NCBI RefSeq assembly: GCF_964340395.1
Contig: NC_135568.1
Span: 8,573,280-8,637,279 of the forward strand
Direction: 5' to 3'
Source: Glandiceps talaboti
Lineage: Eukaryota > Hemichordata > Enteropneusta > Spengelidae
DNA length: 64,000 bases
The translations under genes and the position numbers were made by a program. How positions within the stretch are numbered: position 1 is the first letter of the stretch; the number at the start of each line of letters is the position of its first letter. Of the stretch, positions 52,308 to 63,947 are shown piece after piece. The notes beneath the pieces are model-generated. The model saw nothing but the letters and a program-made list of their open reading frames with translations. It did not search any database and was not told the origin of the DNA.

Positions 52308-55300
52308 CACTTTGCTGTAGCAGTTTCCCTTTCCAAGTCTTCTCCAACTTTTCTAAGAAGATATTAAAAACTTGAATGCACGGATAAAGACTGGTTCTTT
52401 TGTAATCTATATCAGAAATAAAACAAGGACACATATTAAAACAAAATATTGTGGAATTTACTCATGGATTGAAGGCATGTATATGTATTAGATGCACACT
52501 GAATATTCATGACTTTATCTAAAGGCGATATTTTATCAGTACTTGGAGTCATGAAATATCCATGTGTCCCATGATGCAACAGTGGACCAGTGTGAGAACA
52601 AAAGAGGTGCATAGATTTCAATTTGGCGTTTCTTGGCAACCACACAAAAATCATCACACAAAATATGAGTGACCTAAGGGGCCTTGTCACTTTGAGTCAA
52701 AGATATGAAGTAACAAAACTCTAAAGTCGCTAGTATTTTCCAGCTGAATCAAGAAATTTATGCTAGAATAACATAATACCGGTACCTGCTCAGACATAAT
52801 TACTAAACTTGGGAAATGCAATGGTGAATTTGATCAAAATGTTTTGACTTATATTTTGAGTACCACAAAACCAATGATATAGAGAGGCACTGCAGTGATA
52901 AAGAATGACCATGGTATAAATCCTATACTTTCTGCACAAATGCACATAACTTGTTTTTGTGAGTGGTAAAATAAATTTTGTGGCACAGAATAATAAGGGT
53001 ATACATTGTTCTAAAGTAGAATAACCAGGGTATAAATCACATATTTCTTGTTCAAGTATTGTTCTGAAGTAGAATAATAAACCAGGGTATAAATCACATA
53101 TTTTTTGTTCAAATGTGTTCAACTTGGGATGTACATTTTTGTATGTACACATTTTTGTGTCGCACGGCTAGGATGACTAAAATGCTGTACCCCAAGCTAC
53201 AATATACACTGTAGATTAGACGAGAACTATACCTTTTTTTCTCTTGGCTGCTGGTTCTTCATTCTCCTCATCACCTTTATCATCAACAGAATCTAGTTCC
53301 TTACACAGCTGACTGGAAAGGGAAAAAATACACATTTTATACTGTTGTCTTATTTATTGCGGTGCATTAAAAATTTGACAGAATGGTAATTTAGGACATG
53401 TCAGCTGTACTTTGAAGTGACCATACGGATGACAAAAGGGTATTTATTTTGGATTCGAAATTCTTGAAAAAACAATGTGAATCAGCATTGACAAAATCAG
53501 TGTTTGTAACTCAGTAAATAGCAAAAAGCTAAAAAATGTCTACAAAGTTTGTTATTGTACGTACAATGACAAATATTTTAAACATTTTCTTCATGTTTTC
53601 CAATTTTTTGGAGTAACAAACAAGGATTTAGTATTTGTTGTTTCACTTTTTTTTTCAAGTATAAAAACATAGTAGAGGTGTTTTATGAATTAAAAATCTA
53701 AAATAAATAACCACTTGCCATCCATATGGATACTGTTAGAAACTACTTGTAAATAACTCACCATATTACAGGGTTTTGAAATTAACTTTTTTCCTTGATA
53801 GTCCCAGTGGGCTACCAATTTCAGAAATTAGTAGCTCAAGGATGTTGACCAATAGTCTCGTATTCCTGAACTGAAAACAGAGCTCCTCTATTGGAAATAC
53901 ATGTGTGTGTGTTACTAAAATAATGTCTGTAAATCTTCCATCCTTGAAATCATGCATAATCAATGGTAGCCTGAGGGGGCTACCGGCTGCAAATTGTAGT
54001 AGCCCATGACAAGAATTGGTAGTCTGTGGACACAGGACTACTGTTAATTTTGAACCTTGTATTAAGTACAACTGTTGCTGACACCTTCCACATGAGCTGA
54101 ACATATAATACATCTATAGTACAATTTTACTGTCACATGGTTGTTTTGTATAATGAGTTCATGATGTCATGGTTGTGCCTGTCATTGATGCCATTATATC
54201 CTTAATCTACAAAACAAGTTAATTTATTTGCAGAATGTTGCATGAAAATGAAAAACTTGGAACTGGCTTAAAATGCCGATGGGAAACACTTGGAAAATAC
54301 TATTGTTTTGTCTGTCTGATATTACCAGTAAATGACTATGATTTACCTTATAGTTGGTACAGTCATTGGATTAAAATTATCAACCTCCTTGATATCAATG
54401 GGAACACAAACACGTCCAGTTTTAGGATGAACACAAAATGGACTTTTCAACAAGTGATTGACCCCTTTACTGACGTTAACATCAAGTCGAGGATAACAGT
54501 ATTGAAACATAATATCCTGGACACACATCTGGGATTTCCTACAAGATTTCTGAAAATATAAATCATATTCACTTTGTTTTATTAAAAGTAAAATAAAATT
54601 GAAGAATTTCTGTGACTTTTCCATCAGTTTTTTTTAGGAGTATCGAGATCATCTTTGGTCATTTTCCAGGTGTGCAAAAATTGTAAATCACAGGCCTCTT
54701 TACAGCATCGTAACTGCAAAGATTCATGCACAAGTTCTCTTCTTCCACTTTTGATTGAGAAACAGACATGTTTCAAACAAATCACTTGTCTTTCTTCAGT
54801 GTCTAACTGGATCAGACAGAATGATCCAAACCTGCCAAAAGCTTGATATTTCATTGCTTCAACAGAAATATGTATTCTGGCTTGGAATACAGGCGGGCTG
54901 ACCAGGGAAAAACTTTTTTAATCGTCAACACACCTGTTTTTTGATACATACTTCTCACCTATCTTATTTTACAACAGTAATGTCAATTGTCCTGTAGATA
55001 AATTTTCCAGGAGTTTCAAGGAGTCATTCGCATTTTTCCAGGATTTTCCAGAATCCATTGAAATTCCAGGAGCGTATGAACCCTGGTTTCGTTTACAGTT
55101 TAAGACACATTTGAATGAAATCAAGTACAAACATTCTTGGGTTTCTTTTTACATTATTGTCGTTTTAAGAAAAGAATGAACAAAAGATATTTACACAGAT
55201 GTTGATATCATGAATGTGGTGTAGTTTGATTCTTAAGTTTTTATTTAGCTAAAATAACATTTGCCTCAACTGTGCCTCTCTAAATTTATGTAAATTTATG

Positions 55301-58300
55301 CACACTTATGTAAATTATTTTTGTTATAAATGAGGCAAGGAAAGTGAAGTGTAGGAATTGAACCCATGTCCCCTAAACCTAGTCTGAGAGTCAATGAGGA
55401 TCATATAATGACACAAAGGCATTTTAAATAATTTTTGGGTTTGTTATAAATGAAAGAAAATGACCATAACGTAATTTAGATTTTAATGTAATTTAAATTC
55501 TAATTACGTTATGGTGAGGTTCTTTCATTTATAGCAAACCCATAAATTATTTGTCAAACTGCAAGTATATTCTGAACTTACCTTATCAGTTTCTTTCTTG
55601 ACTCGACCTTTAAGAATGGCCCATCGTTCCTTAGAATTACTGCCTTTAAGCATATCCTTACCTAGCTGTTCTCTTAGCTGTGAGATTTTGTTAAGGTTTT
55701 CGAGATAGTCACAAATACACATTTTACTCTAAGATCTATGGTAAAATCGACATATTAAGTTTCAAACCTATTTCATTGAGGGCTTACCACTAGTGTGGTT
55801 TTTCAGATATTTATTTCCACTATGCATGCCAAAATACATAAGGAAAATGTTGTGATAGTGCTTAAAAATAAAAAATTAAATTACACAACATAAACATTAA
55901 AACTGGTGACAAATATAAAACTGTTAAAACTATTGAATAGTTAAAGATTATCACAAAAGTGGCTGAACGGAACTAGATTATTAACTTCTTTCTAATACAT
56001 ACTACCGAAAGTGATTTTTTTGTTATGGGTCAAAGTGATGAAAATGGGGTTTTCTAGAGTCACCACACAGACAGCAATAGGGAACTTACAACTCCCACCA
56101 TGTTGAATATTGCATCATGGGAAATGTGGTAATAAATACTAATCAATTAGTAGTGTAAACAATGTTGATACATTATTTGTAACCACAAATGATCAATTCA
56201 TAGTTACCGTGACCATTGTGGGAGGTTAATTTATCAGTAGCGCCAGATTAGGTATTACGATAACCACAGATAATCCCATAGTCCTTTGCATCCGAGCATG
56301 CTCAGCCTGGCTTGCAAGTTCCCTATTGTGGAACATGACATGCTGGTGTGTGAGAAGAAGCTGATGTGCATCAGTGGCATGTCATTGACTTATAGGGCAC
56401 TACTTTCTCTATGCAAAATTATGATACAACTTTATAATGTTGGAAATCTATGCAAATTTTACAAAAATTCTGTGCTGAGAAGCTAAGGCCCAAATATCTG
56501 CCCAATATATTTCTGTCAGCATTGATCACACTGTTTGCATTTTTATAGTGATAGGGGTCTTTTTGTACTTAATCTCATGTACAGGGATTATCTGTTGTAG
56601 GCATAAGATGTTAACAAGACTCCCTAGGTAACTATTGCAACAAAAAGTGATGGACATTAATAATCACTGGACATTGGCCATTGCCAGTATTTTTCAGCTA
56701 TTTCAGAAATATCTACATTTCAGTAGACTTCTACAGCTCATGATATGCCTGTATTCCATCTTTCTGTTACTTGTATTTATAAAATGGCAGTTTAAATAAC
56801 TTTTACCCACATCGCCATAATGACTATAGGGGTCAGGGGTCATCAAACATAGTGACAGACTGAAAGGATATCATCATCTGGTACTAAAGCTAAGACTTTA
56901 TCCCATGATTCCTTGCAACCAAGGATGTCTTGTTTTGTTAATGCCAAGTCTTCAAAATGTTCATGAATTATTGTGTACGCTCTCCTGGAATGATAAAATA
57001 TACAAAAATGTAGGTTAATCTGTCTTTTTTGCTAAGGGCTGGGAGCCATGGTAACAGAAGGGGGCAAATTTGGTAAAACTGGCAGTTTCCCACGATTTTT
57101 GATGAGTAACCCTGGTAAAATGATAGAGGAACTCAGGTGGATTTTATGTACTTACCACCTGCAACAAAAACACTGTTAGTTATAAGCATTGGTGGACAAT
57201 AAGTTCATGCAGAAATGATTTGTCTCGCCCACAACAATAGTGTACTTGTATTTCTATGGACCAAGTCATGTTTGTCTACTCAGTGTACAGTGTTTACTCT
57301 TTCTAAATTCTTGCTGAAGGCACTGCTTGTATATTTCGATGGTAATAGCTGACCTATGACATGTAGATGTCACCTGTAACTACATGTAGGACCTGTGGAG
57401 GTGACCTGTAACTCGGGCCTGTACAGATCACCAGTAACACTGGAATTTTAAACCAATACAGACTGGAACCACAATGCTAAAATGTTGACCTGCTTGTTAT
57501 ATCCGTAATCAGTGATTTGCTGACATTGAGGAAAAGAAAGGGTAAAATCTGGTAAAACTGGCAGTTACCAATATATTGTACTATAACAATGGTTGCAACC
57601 CCTGTCAAAATAACTTGGAAACTTAGGTAGATTGTATTTGCTTTATACTACTAACCCCCTAGCTTGAATACAAATGTGTAAAAATACTACTAAACCCCCT
57701 AGCTTGAATACAAATGTGTATCTACTGTTGAATGTTCCACTCTCTTGCCTCTGTCGATGTTTCTCTGATATAAATTTATTCTAACAATGCTGTATAAATA
57801 GAAATACCGTGATTGACTACTTACAGAACTGAAGGATGAAGTGGATCATGTAAGGACACTTTCTTAACCTGGTTCTCTCCTCCCTAGATGAATCAAGAAA
57901 TTATAAACATGTGTTAAAACTAAATTTTGCATTGCCTTCAATGGGGGAGGGGGAAGGGGAAGGGGAGGTTCCAATCGGTTGAGATCTTGCCTACTGTACA
58001 TAAGGATAAACACTACTAGAAGAAGATTATAACTTGAGTTTCGTTGATTCTGTATCGTAAAAAGTTAAAATGAGTTTAGAAGGTGCCAAACAGTTGAAAG
58101 TAGAAGACCTAATAGGGTTGTTTACTAATAGGTTCACTATGAAGGAATTAGCCATCGGCTTTGGATGTAATTCCAATGAGTTTTTTTCCATTGATAAGGT
58201 AAGGTGTAGCTTGTGAAAATTTATAAATCACACCCAACAAGACATTATTGCATTTTGATTCATGTAATAAATTTTATGTCCCTGTGATGTCTTAAAAGAA

Positions 58301-59462
58301 TTATACCATTAGGCCAAGAAAAAAAAATTGTTTCTGGTCAGGACAGTTTGTCTAAAATGGTGCGACGATGCACTTTTTTTTTAAAATTCTCAACAAACCT
58401 GTCACTCAGTCTACTATTTATGGCAGTTACTGTTCCTTTTATTTAGTACTTTAGAGCAAGTGTGTATGTGGGGCAGATGTCATTTGCTTGTTCATGATTG
58501 GCTTTGCAGTTGTCTTCACTGAAGTAGGGAGGGTTATTTTTGTGTTTCCCCATGGATCTGCAGACTGCATGGGCTGGACAAACACACACAAAAAACGACT
58601 GATGCAGGGGTATTTAAGTAATGCGCATGCTGACCAGAAACAATTTTATTTGTTTTTGCCTTATGAAATGATTTTATTCATGCTAGAATTCACTTTGTGT
58701 CACAAGGGTGAAAATGTAGTTGCAAAGGCTGATGGGAAACTCACCTTGACAAGACTGAGATACTCTGCAATGGCTGACCGTGCATTCTGGGATAGCTTCC
58801 TGGCTGTCTCATCACCAACCCAGCAATGAACACCACGACGACCAGAGTAAACAAAGAAACGGTGATCAAATCCAAAATCCTCTAAAATGGGAAAACACAC
58901 AAAAAGATACAAAATATTACCACCATCATTTTATCCAGACCGTCATTACATTACATAAAATCCACACCAAGTTTCAACCCCATTCACAGTATAGTTTTCA
59001 AGATATAAGTTTTTGACCAAAATGGATATTTTTAGTCATAATTTGCATATCACTGATGGGATGACAATGTTGTGAATAGTGGAATACATCTTCATGTACA
59101 CATCTCCATAGGCATCCCCATTAGCTTTCATCCCAATCTGTTCAGTAGTTTTGGAATTATAGATTTTTGACCAAAAAGACACATTTTAGCTCTAATTTGC
59201 ATATCACCCCCAAGAATTTTCCTACCAAATTTCAAACCAATCTGTCCAGTAGGTTTGGAGTTTTTTGACCAAAAGATGACATTTTTTGACCCAAAACACA
59301 CATCTCTGATGCAATCATTTGAACAGTCTCCCAACTACAATATAGATACCACAAGCAACATCCAAACCAAAAATCAAAGCAATCGGCCCAGCATTTTTTG
59401 AGTTTAAGTCACACACACACATGCACACACACACACACACACATGCACACGTGCACGCGCAT

Positions 59463-59518
<56 letters not shown>

Positions 59519-62500
59519 CCAGACACTGCACCATGCCATAAAAACGACTGAACCTTATGCCCGAGATAAACATCAAACTTCTCAAGTGCCAAATCTAATT
59601 ACAAATTTGACACGTACTGTAATTAGTTGCAGCAACTAATATTAAATTCGACAGGCAATTAAATTTGACACAGCCTGTCGAACATAACGACACAAGTATA
59701 ACACACTAAGTGTCAAAGTAGTGTGGGAATCCTCACCTTCCAGTGCTCTGTCTAAAATCTTCATTGCTATTGTCATTAATGGCCAACATTTCTTAAAATC
59801 AGTCCCCCTTCATATTACTAGGGGAGGGTTGGGAGAAGAGGGGGAGTAGTGTGGGAATCCTCACCTTCCAGTGCTCTGTCTAAAATCTTCATTGCTATTG
59901 TCATCAATGGCCAACATTTTTCACATATCTCAGCTCCCCTATCAAATGTAAAACATCAAATAGTTGTAAAACATCAATTAGTAGTAAATGTATAAAAAAA
60001 CGGAGTACTCAATCCTAATAAATGGTTCATGAAGACCACATGTTTATCAAACACTCATGTCGATGAGAACATTTTTCACGTCATATTGATTTATTTATTT
60101 CATGATTTGTTGAGACGTGTCGGACGACTCAATTTTGTATTTGAGCATGTATTTGTTACAATGTCCATTCTGTATATTTAATTGTCGGAATAAAACTGAG
60201 CTGATTAATAAAGATTGTTTAAGTTGACAATCAGCTGAGATTAGGGAAGGGACATTCCAATCATAAAATGTAGTGCAATCAGACCACTAACACTAACTGA
60301 CCTATCAATTCTTTACACCCATACACCTTCTCCCACGCATTTCATTGTTCATTCACATAAATATGTGCCTGCTATGTACAACTTTCATTTTGCTATTGAA
60401 ATGCGATCTACCTCTTACAAAACGATTGAAGCCCCAGACAGAATTGGGTCGGGATACCAAAAAAAAGCCATGACCTGAGAGTGACCTTAGGCAGGCCTTG
60501 TGTGATCCCGGAAACCATTGATACAATGGTTTCTAAAATCCCTTGTATTTCAATCAATCTCTATTCTTTTAAAGCACTTCATGATGTCTTGCGTCAAAAC
60601 TACAGCATTCTTCATCAATACATTGAAAACAACAAAGCAAATCTTTTTTGTCAGAATAAAGTAAGAGTTGCACAAAGGTATTACAAACAGATAGGTAACC
60701 ATAAACAAACAGTATGTGATGTGAATATTTTATTAGAGTCCTTTAAATAAATTTTTAATTATTATTTTATTCATCACCAACTATCCCTAATCCATAAATT
60801 TTACTTCAATATAATACAGTCAAACTTTCCAGAACATTGTGGCTACCTCTCAGCCTCTGTGCACTCCCAATAGTATTTCAGTGAAAAGGCTTCTGGAAAT
60901 AGCTGGGCACATACACACATACATGTATAGTGTAAAAAAACTGTATATAACATTTGTGTCATGGTACATGTATGAGAGATTGAATGGAATAGACTGTAAG
61001 TGTTGTAACCAGGCTAATGATACAAACAGTGACATTCTTTACATAACATAAAAAGGTGCCTTTTACTGGATAGCTTTGGTCGTATGCTTACTAGAACTAC
61101 ATCATACATGTAGCCTACCTGTAGACTTGAAGGACTAACACTACTAGTACTACACTATTCCGCTATCCTAACTGTACCCTACCTGTAGTCTTGAAGGACT
61201 AATACTACTACACTATTTCAGCTATCCTAACTGTAGCCTACCTGTAGACTTGAAAGACTAACATTACTACTCCATTTCAGCTATCCTAACTGCCATTTTG
61301 ATTTTTTGAATTTTCACTCGTCTTCCAAGAAACTTTTCTTATATAAGATTTCACCAAATGGTATCAAAATTGTTTCAAAATCAGCCAATGAGAACCCCCT
61401 TACACTCTCCCTTTGCCGGGCTGTAGGCCCAGTGCAGGGCTATTCCCTGCTGTCCTCTCCACCTAATATACTTAGTTCTTCTACTGAAAAAAATGTAGTG
61501 AAAACCCTAAGAGTATGGCCTAAATACTACCATACATGTACATGTATATACAGACTGTTTGTAGACTATAGGATGAGCAAAAATTAATGCAAGTCCTTCA
61601 AGACTACAGGTAGGTGAGGCTAGACTAGAACAGACAGACTTGTGAACATTATTAGACTTTACAAATCTGTACAGTTTTAACTTATGGAAAGATTTCTGAA
61701 AAGTTCTGTTTTTTAATTATCTTTTAGTTTTAAATTAAAATAGTATTCATAGAGATATTGAAGAAAGTTAGGTCGACTATCACTTATAAATCGAGGGTTG
61801 CAATACTTACGAACAACAACTTCTGACGTCATCGTAATCTGTCATATCTATATCAAATACTAGTTCTTTTTCTAACGCCTGAAATGCTGCTGCTTTCACT
61901 GTCTTGTGTTCCTTCGGCTGAAAACAAAGTTTTACAGATAAATTACAAAATTACAAATAAGATAGAAAATGAAAACTCAAAAGTGTGCCTGAATACAAAC
62001 AATGTAATCATTCTTGGTGGAAATACCAAAATAATCATTCATTTCAACTCCTCATTCTGATCACCCACTCTGAGTTTTGATAATGTAATTATTTTTCAAG
62101 TTGTTCCAATTCAAGTACAACATAATTTGTTTATTTTTCAGATTGTATTTCAACTATACAATCAATCTTTAGTGAAAATATTCTTAAAATACTTCTTTCT
62201 TCCAACCCTCTTTTTTCCAACTTGTATTTTATACTTGTGTCACAGACAAGTAAGTACAACTTAGAAGAAAGAGGATTAAGAAGTATTGCAAGCATATTTT
62301 AACTTGTCTGTGGTTGTATACAAACAAATACCCCCTAGGGAGAAAGAGGATTAAATTCTGTGTCTTCATTTTAAAAGTATTTTGCAAATATTACCCCTTA
62401 GAAAATATTGAGATTAAAGAGAAATATGATGTATTCTACAAAATGTATGTAGCTGCAAATTAGACTGCTGTGTCATGAATTTTGATGATTTTTTGTATTT

Positions 62501-62852
62501 AATAGTACAAATAAAATGCTCTTCTGAAATGAAAGTGAGGTAGTTTCTTGTTTTTTCGTCAAGAGAGGGCGCTGTAGGCAGTTGCCTGAAACAAACCCTC
62601 TCTGAGGAGTATTGATTATAGGTGTCTTATACCAAATACTTTATAATCTTTGAACTGAGAAACACCTGTGTATGTTTTCCAAATGTATACTTACTCTGTG
62701 TGTGAATACAGCTCCAATATCTATCTTGTAAGGACAGGCTTTCTGGATCTCTTTCTCCATATCATGTTGATCAGAAAACAATTGATATCGTATGTAAACG
62801 TCATCTTTTAAGGTGAAAGAAAATTCACGGTGGCTCATATACGTCTTGGGAA
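52308..62852 (-). CDS. PRIM1: DNA primase small subunit (PRIM1), ten exons, both ends incomplete
   Basis: Numbering them 2-11 and assuming one 5' exon beyond the window: 62695-62852, 61811-61917, 59865-59938, 58745-58881, 57825-57883, 56861-56984, 55582-55677, 54347-54549, 53233-53312, 52308-52406. Phases agree. PRIM1 is the catalytic subunit of the nuclear polymerase alpha-primase and makes the RNA primers of replication. Visible family signatures: [28 protein letters not shown] with the two catalytic aspartates; a zinc site split over two exons (CC and CEKCW); [11 protein letters not shown] nucleotide-binding block; the third aspartate in [28 protein letters not shown]. The first exon (family N-terminus with YYKRLFP-like sequence) was not found and is probably beyond 64000. 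Exon 11 ends at a donor after LLQQS, so a very short last exon is missing. The exon 7 donor (GTCTGT) is weak and that boundary is the least certain. Exon 4 has a duplicated fragment downstream. Confidence 0.95.
53412..53738. mobile_element. MITE with GTACGTAC central palindrome, copy 3
   Basis: The left arm GAAGTGACCATACGGATGAC with GTATTTATTTTGGATT is mirrored by AAAAATCTAAAATAAATAAC and GCCATCCATATGGATACTG. The centre is GTTTGTTATTGTACGTACAA at about 53549. In PRIM1 intron 9, non-coding. Confidence 0.75.
53769..54059. mobile_element. MITE with CAGGG...GAAATTAAC termini, copy 2
   Basis: Starts CAGGGTTTTGAAATTAAC and ends GTTAATTTTGAACCTTG, flanked by TATTA on both sides. The interior is the reverse of the 11936-12220 element (GGGCTACCAATTTCAGAAA, ACAAGAATTGGTAGTCTGTG). 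Both copies have 5-bp flanking repeats. Confidence 0.75.
54624..54854 (-). other. Open frame with exon-like acceptor in PRIM1 intron 8, unassigned
   Basis: A 76-codon minus-strand frame just upstream of PRIM1 exon 9. An AG acceptor (TTTTGGCAG) precedes [20 protein letters not shown], and the frame ends in [13 protein letters not shown] and a stop. It is cysteine-rich and of normal complexity. It cannot be spliced in frame after PRIM1 exon 8 (stop within 12 codons). It may be the terminal exon of a nested gene, an exon remnant or chance. Not recognised. Confidence 0.25.
54990..55086. repeat. Interspersed repeat fragment, TTTCCAGGA...GTATGAACCCTGG
   Basis: TTTTCCAGGAGTTTCAAGGA ... ATTGAAATTCCAGGAGCGTA then TGAACCCTGG. 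Similar fragments at 28230-28281 (TTTCAGGACTTTTCAGGAAT then GTATGAACCCTG) and 13415-13500 suggest a dispersed family. Ends undefined. Confidence 0.45.
56075..56328. mobile_element. MITE with CAATAGGGAACTT termini, copy 2
   Basis: Starts CAATAGGGAACTTACAA and ends TTGCAAGTTCCCTATTG. Interior is the reverse of 18022-18229. In PRIM1 intron 7. Confidence 0.75.
57648..57720. repeat. 37-bp tandem duplication in PRIM1 intron 6
   Basis: ACTAACCCCCTAGCTTGAAT then ACAAATGTGTA occurs twice in direct succession with one or two differences. Confidence 0.85.
58070..58198 (+). CDS. Possible first exon on the strand opposite PRIM1 (43 codons), unassigned
   Basis: A plus-strand ATG opens [20 protein letters not shown], continues to [12 protein letters not shown] and meets a strong GTAAGG donor in phase 0. 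Composition is protein-like, but no downstream plus-strand exon or homologue was recognised. It could be the start of a nested gene, a repeat-derived exon or chance. Confidence 0.3.
58387..58645 (+). repeat. Dispersed repeat shared by HELLS and PRIM1 introns, copy 2
   Basis: Partner of 20050-20235; longer by ~70 bases in the middle (GGCTTTGCAGTTGTCTTCAC onward). It has an ATTGG box at about 58496 and TATTTAAG at 58611. Adjacent to PRIM1 exon 5. Confidence 0.6.
58915..59530 (+). mobile_element. Tandem-core element ending in a CA microsatellite, copy 2
   Basis: Repeated core units (TAATTTGCATATCACTGATG, CCTACCAAATTTCAAACCAA, TGTCCAGTAGG, TTTTTGACCAAAA) run into a long CA tract at 59411-59516, ending AGAGCCAGACACTGCACCAT. 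Same layout and core as 42190-42720. Confidence 0.55.
59411..59516. repeat. CA dinucleotide microsatellite
   Basis: A long CA tract with GCACGTGCACGCGC interruptions; it is the 3' tail of the tandem-core element at 58915-59530. Confidence 0.95.
59721..59848 (-). pseudogene. Duplicated donor half of PRIM1 exon 4
   Basis: A 128-bp tandem period copies the donor, the following intron bases (GTGAGGATTCCCACACT on the minus strand) and most of exon 4 coding [18 protein letters not shown]. The copy's exonic part is 59737 to about 59795. It has no acceptor and lacks the first exon 4 codons (SGAEI and one zinc cysteine). Only 59865-59938 can serve as exon 4. Confidence 0.85.
61112..61622. mobile_element. 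Fold-back element with triplicated left arm
   Basis: Three tandem units (~67 bp) of TAGCCTACCTGTAGACTTGA, AGGACTAACACTACT, CAGCTATCCTAACTG run from 61112 to ~61290. An inverted copy of the arm start (AAGTCCTTCAAGACTACAGG then TAGGTGAGGCTA) closes the region at 61590-61622. Interpreted as an inverted-repeat element whose left terminus was amplified. Confidence 0.5.
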
Positions 62853-63268
62853 CTAGAACAAAAATAAATTAAAAAGAGCTGAAAACTTTCAAAAGAAAAC
62901 ATCTCTATACATGACATCAAATAAATGCTGACCCCATAATGCACTATTAACAGGATGAAAGCTGTAGTCAGAAATTTTCAGAACCCTTAGAGTTGAGGTT
63001 TGTTCAGACCATCCAGTATTCGTTCATGTTTAGATATGTGTATGTTTATATATCTAGTATATAAAACAGACTTACATGTACATACATGTATAAATATAAA
63101 TATAAATGTATCTATAAATAAATGAATAAATAATATAAACATATATACATTTGTGTATGTATATATATATATACACATATATATGTGTATATAACTACAT
63201 TTTGTTGGCTTTTTGCATATGTATTGAGTTACAAACACAGACAATACATATAATATACATAATGTATC

Positions 63269-63302
<34 letters not shown>

Positions 63303-63539
63303 TACTTATTCCATTGGCTAGCCAGTGTCAATCTAAAAGATTTCACTTATGATAGAAATGATAGAGATGTTGGAGGGCAGTACATTGTACATGTACTTGT
63401 ATATCTTTGTTATTTATACACATATACATAATTTATATGAAATCCATTATTAATATTTCATACATGTACATATCTATACAGTATATAATATTCTATTAAT
63501 CTATGCAGTGTTTATCAGTTTGAAACATTATATAAAAAA
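62853..63539. other. PRIM1 intron 1 / upstream sequence
   Basis: No exon found. AT-rich with TA-alternating sequence (63163-63190) and a TG run (63273-63300). The expected PRIM1 N-terminal exon is not here. Confidence 0.5.
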
Positions 63540-63947
63540 TCAAAATTTGTAGAAAACTAAACCATTTTTCCCTAAACCACCAGTCCATATAGAGCTGCAA
63601 AATCTAGACGGCACGTTTTCGATTGTACATACGTTGTCGACGATTAGACTTCTTCTAATTTCATCAACGTAGATACTTGGTTGTCTTCTTTTATAGAATG
63701 CTATGTGCTCCAAGATGTTGTCAGTAACGGTTGTGCGTTCACGCAGTGGCGGTGTAGTCGTAGCAAGTTCACCGGTTGTCACATATCGATGACAAATGTT
63801 GTACACCGTTGCTTTAGACACTCCGATAGCTGACGCAATTTCACTGAATGAAAGTCCTTGTATGTGGCGATCCAAAATAATTTTTCGAACAGAAAATGGC
63901 GTTGGAAATCCTTGTTCCATCGTGTTTGTGGCCCACTTTAGCGCCAA
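63540..63947 (-). mobile_element. Transposase N-terminal fragment with helix-turn-helix domain
   Basis: A minus-strand frame of 135 codons. After VRKIILDRHIQGLSFSEIAS comes a paired-type helix-turn-helix (AIGVSKATVYNICHRYV), then a linker, then a second DNA-binding block with QPSIYVDEIRRSLIVDN and TIENVPSR. This is the N-terminal layout of Tc1/mariner-IS630-like transposases. The DDE catalytic domain is missing: the frame ends soon after PSR in unrelated sequence. Truncated element; termini not found. Confidence 0.7.

Noticed and set aside
54343-54624. PRIM1 exon 9 extending upstream to the ATG at 54624
   Set aside because: A good acceptor at 54550 and the phase-0 join to exon 8 place the exon start there. 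The upstream residues are intron translation.
60481-60750. 89-codon plus-strand frame as a gene
   Set aside because: No recognisable family, no splice context linking it to other exons, and it lies in a PRIM1 intron. Left unannotated rather than given a function.
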